A DNA stretch of 64,000 nucleotides, taken from Actinomadura sp. K4S16 (lineage in GTDB: Bacteria > Actinomycetota > Actinomycetes > Streptosporangiales > Streptosporangiaceae). This document shows, one piece after another, positions 61,888-64,000 of this stretch (position 1 is its first letter; every line of letters starts with the position of its first letter). The notes beneath the pieces were generated by a model that saw only the letters and a list, made by a program, of their open reading frames with translations, did not search any database and was not told where the DNA came from. The stretch lies in contig NZ_BDDE01000027.1 of NCBI RefSeq assembly GCF_008327685.1, forward strand, positions 112,230 to 176,229. Direction: 5' to 3'. Made by a program: the position numbers and the translations under genes.

Positions 61888-62645
61888 CAGCCCCAGTCCT
61901 CCGCACCGCTGAACGGGAAGTGCTCCCCCGCCACGTACCGGGGCCGCGGCTGGTACACGTTCACCCCCGGGTCGCCGCGCAGCAGCAGCGCAGAGGGGAA
62001 CGGCAGCGGCTCCGCCGTGATCCGGGTCGAGGTCGGGATGTACCGGATGGTCAACCCGCACCGCCGATGGGGCGACTCGTTCGCGTTGCTGCCGTGCATG
62101 ATGTTCGGGTGGTGGACCTCGACGTCCCCGGGCTCCAGGACGAGATCCACCGCGCGGGACTCGTCCACGCCCACGGCGCTCTCCACCCCGAACACCGCGT
62201 CGGCGTCGTCCCGCTCCCGCACCTCGTGCAGGCCCTCCCTGTGGGTGCCTGGGATGACCCGCAGGCACCCGTTCTCCGGCGTGGACCGGTCGATGGCGAG
62301 CCACAGCGTCACCACGCGCATCGGGTCGAGCGGCCAGAACGCCCCGTCCTGGTGCCACAGCACGGCCTTCCCCATGTAGGGCGGCTTGGAGATGTAGGCG
62401 GACGCGAACAGCGCGATATCGGGCCCGATGAACTGCTCCGCGACATCGAGCAGCCGGTCGTCGGAGACCAGCCGTACCCAGAAGGGGTCCTTGGCGACCA
62501 GCTCCGTGGAGAGGTCCTCTCCGGTCCGGTCGGGATACCGCTCCTGCAACCAGCGGACGTGCTGATCCGCCTCGGCGACCAGCTCCGGATCCAGCACGTT
62601 CCGGAAGATCGCGTACCCGTCCTCGTCATAACCCCGCAGCGGCAT
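61887..62645 (-). CDS. Phytanoyl-CoA dioxygenase (PhyH)-type Fe(II)/2-oxoglutarate oxygenase
   Basis: A 252-residue protein from ATG 62645, with GAAGGGGAC upstream. The iron triad is visible: H-x-D in AVLWHQDGAFWPLDPMR and the distal His in VEVHHPNIMHGSNANESPH, with the oxoglutarate-binding Arg in HRRCGLTIRYIP. FRNVLDPELVAEADQHVRWL and NGCLRVIPGTHREGLHEV fit the family. PhyH-like enzymes hydroxylate small substrates, and many bacterial ones act in antibiotic or osmolyte synthesis, so one in a sugar catabolic operon is unusual. First gene of a leftward three-gene operon; site 3 lies 42 bases upstream. Confidence 0.88.
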   Translation of the reverse strand: MPLRGYDEDGYAIFRNVLDPELVAEADQHVRWLQERYPDRTGEDLSTELVAKDPFWVRLVSDDRLLDVAEQFIGPDIALFASAYISKPPYMGKAVLWHQDGAFWPLDPMRVVTLWLAIDRSTPENGCLRVIPGTHREGLHEVRERDDADAVFGVESAVGVDESRAVDLVLEPGDVEVHHPNIMHGSNANESPHRRCGLTIRYIPTSTRITAEPLPFPSALLLRGDPGVNVYQPRPRYVAGEHFPFSGAEDWG

Positions 62646-62686
62646 GGGCGTCCCCTTCTCACTCAGGCGCGACACCCCGAAGTCTG

Positions 62687-62704
62687 AGTCATCAGATCAC
62701 TTGC
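62687..62704. promoter_or_regulatory. Operator-like palindrome, site 3 (between dioxygenase and kinase genes)
   Basis: AGTCATCAGATCACTTGC followed by TGTCTAGAT (62705-62713), one base short of perfect arms. It lies in the divergent gap, so one bound dimer could control both transcripts. Confidence 0.75.
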
Positions 62705-62751
62705 TGTCTAGATGTGTATCGTCGCCTCTGCCGCCCGAGAGAGGAAGCGCC

Positions 62752-63669
62752 ATGCCGACCGTCGCCCTGATCGGCGAATGCATGATCGAACTGAGCCACC
62801 TCACCCCCGACCGCCTCGCCCTCGGCTACGCCGGCGACGTCTTCAACACCGCCGCCTACCTGGCCCGCACCGCCCCCACGGCCGACGTCCAGTTCGTCAC
62901 CCTCATAGGCGACGACCTCTACAGCACCCAGATGCGCGAATCCTGGACCGCCCACGGCGTCAACTCAGACCTCACCCGCACCGTCCCCGGCGGCCAAGCA
63001 GGCCTCTACCTGATCCGCACGGACGAAGCGGGCGAGCGGACGTTCCACTACTACAGATCCCAGTCAGCCGCCCGCGCCCTGTTCGGTCCGACCCACCCCC
63101 CGGAGATCGACGACGCGATAGCGGCCCACGACCTCGTCTACCTCTCGGGCATCACCCTGTCGATCCTCACCACCGACGCCCGCGCAAGGCTCCTGAACGT
63201 CCTGGACGAGACCCGCCGCCGCGGCGGCATGGTCGCCTTCGACGGCAACTACCGCCCCGCCGGCTGGCCCTCCTCCAAGGCCGCCGCCGAAGCCATGTCC
63301 GCCGTCCTGACCCGGACCGACATAGCCCTCCCCACCCACACCGACGACCAGGCCGTCTTCGGCGACAGAACCCCCACAGACACGATCAGACGCCTAAGAA
63401 AGGCAGGAGTCCCCGAGATCGCCGTAAAACAGGGCGCCCAGGGCTGCGTGATCGCCGACACCAGGACCCAGATCCCAATCCCCGCCGTCCCCCACGTACA
63501 AGTGAGAGACACCACAGCCGCCGGCGACGCCTTCAACGGCGCCTACCTGGCCTCCCGCCTAACAGGCACACCCCAAAAGCAAGCAGCCGAAACAGCCACG
63601 ACCCTGGCCGCCGAGGTAATAACCCACCGAGGCGCCCTACTCCCCCCACCCCACCCAGCAAGAACCTGA
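62752..63669 (+). CDS. PfkB family sugar kinase, 2-keto-3-deoxygluconate kinase-like
   Basis: A 305-residue protein from ATG 62752, with AGAGGAAG 5 bases upstream. N-terminal VALIGECMIELSHLTPDRLA, sugar-binding GYAGDVFNTAAYLARTAPTA, FDGNYRPAGWPSSKAAAEAM and the second signature VRDTTAAGDAFNGAYLASRL with catalytic Asp. The GECMIELS opening and GDxxNTAxYLAR are typical of KDG kinases. With glucarate dehydratase it suggests a 2-keto-3-deoxy sugar-acid route. No KDG-6-P aldolase or 5-keto-4-deoxyglucarate dehydratase is in the window. The 3' third has more A-rich codons than its neighbours. Confidence 0.88.
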   Translation: MPTVALIGECMIELSHLTPDRLALGYAGDVFNTAAYLARTAPTADVQFVTLIGDDLYSTQMRESWTAHGVNSDLTRTVPGGQAGLYLIRTDEAGERTFHYYRSQSAARALFGPTHPPEIDDAIAAHDLVYLSGITLSILTTDARARLLNVLDETRRRGGMVAFDGNYRPAGWPSSKAAAEAMSAVLTRTDIALPTHTDDQAVFGDRTPTDTIRRLRKAGVPEIAVKQGAQGCVIADTRTQIPIPAVPHVQVRDTTAAGDAFNGAYLASRLTGTPQKQAAETATTLAAEVITHRGALLPPPHPART

Positions 63670-63699
63670 ACTCCCCGCCTCAAGGCCGGAGCAAGGCAA

Positions 63700-64000
63700 G
63701 ACCAGCGAAACGAGCCACCAGGCGAGCCGAAACCACCAGCGCCCCCACAAACCCGCACCCGACCTCCCGCACGGCACGAGCGAAGCGAGGGCCAGTCCGC
63801 GAAGCGAGCCGCCAGGCGAGCCGAAGCGCCAGAGCAACCCCCACAAACCCGCACCCGACCCCACGCACGGCACGAGCGCAGCGAGGGCCAACCGCGAAGC
63901 GAGCCGCAAAACGAGCCGAAGCCCCCCGCACCCCCACAAACCCGCACCCCACCCCCACGCACGGCACGAGCGAAGCGAGGGCCAGTCGCGCAGGGAGCCG
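63700..64000 (+). repeat. Tandem repeat of 93-96 bp, about three units, running off the window
   Basis: Unit starts (CACAAACCCGCACCC) at 63746, 63842 and 63935, giving periods of 96 and 93; a partial unit precedes from about 63700, and the last is cut by the window end. Each unit holds the motifs GGCACGAGCGAAGCGAGGGC and GAAGCGAGCCGCCAGGCGAG. The second closely resembles the core GCAGCGAGCCGCCAGGCGAG of the 183-bp dispersed repeat. Long open frames through it are period artefacts; no gene is called in 63670-64000. Confidence 0.8.

Noticed and set aside
63543..63967. Three overlapping leftward frames of 95-139 codons with Gly/Trp/Cys-rich periodic sequence at the window end.
   Set aside because: The period equals that of the DNA tandem repeat and the frames overlap one another; no conserved domain.
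63700..64000. A CRISPR array.
   Set aside because: The repeat units are contiguous and of similar sequence throughout, with no unique spacers and no cas genes in the window.

Overview
The window is about 64 kb of very GC-rich actinobacterial chromosome. Frequent GTG/TTG starts, four-base ATGA/GTGA gene overlaps, a fused multifunctional 2-oxoglutarate decarboxylase, nickel superoxide dismutase with its maturation protease, an F420-type LLM oxidoreductase and two complete conservons (sensor kinase, roadblock, DUF742, small GTPase) point to a Streptomyces/Actinomadura-like actinomycete. The family is an inference; no rRNA or tRNA gene was seen.

Layout. 1-5.6 kb: tail of a degenerate endonuclease/exonuclease/phosphatase-fold protein, a small membrane protein, an unlisted 26-residue Cys-rich peptide gene, a membrane-anchored beta-propeller protein, a DUF1707 protein and a Uma2-type nuclease. 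5.6-9.05 kb: three copies of a 183-bp dispersed repeat, each abutting a gene's 3' end, around a 5'-truncated oxidoreductase, a cupin protein and a divergent MarR / LLM-oxidoreductase pair. 9.0-16.3 kb: a sugar operon read leftward (ROK regulator, RbsA-, RbsC- and RbsB-type transporter, Gfo/Idh/MocA dehydrogenase, sugar isomerase). 16.5-24.8 kb: two tandem conservons with the same A-B-C-D order and overlaps. 25-31.6 kb: a chelatase-fold protein, enoyl-CoA hydratase and SDR, a DAP-reductase-like dehydrogenase, DedA, a glutathionyl-hydroquinone-reductase-like GST and AIM24. 31.8-37.4 kb: kgd, a 58-residue DUF6104-like protein, and a DUF4097/PadR pair. 37.4-42.7 kb: quinone oxidoreductase, polar amino-acid ABC transporter, malic enzyme. 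42.7-47.1 kb: two-component system with an ABC-2 type exporter and an orphan copy of the kinase's membrane domain. 47.2-49.2 kb: sodX/sodN, a small CC-motif protein and an acetyltransferase.

49.2-63.7 kb is a carbohydrate or sugar-acid catabolic locus: glucarate-dehydratase-like enzyme, GH38-like glycosidase, carbohydrate ABC transporter, FadR-type GntR regulator, HSL-type esterase, secreted DUF4185/DUF5005-like propeller protein, SDR, DUF4432 epimerase, PhyH-type dioxygenase and a KdgK-like kinase. Three near-identical palindromic sites (AGTCAT-NNN-ATSACT) lie in front of the regulator, in front of the secreted protein and between the divergent dioxygenase and kinase genes, so the locus looks like one regulon. 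The window ends in a 93-96 bp tandem repeat sharing a core motif with the dispersed repeat.

Most noteworthy: the dispersed repeat, whose leading hairpin shows compensatory base changes between copies; the shared GntR operators; the kinase-less copy of a sensor domain beside its kinase; the Cys-rich micro-ORF; and two apparent pseudoenzymes lacking their family's catalytic or metal-binding residues.
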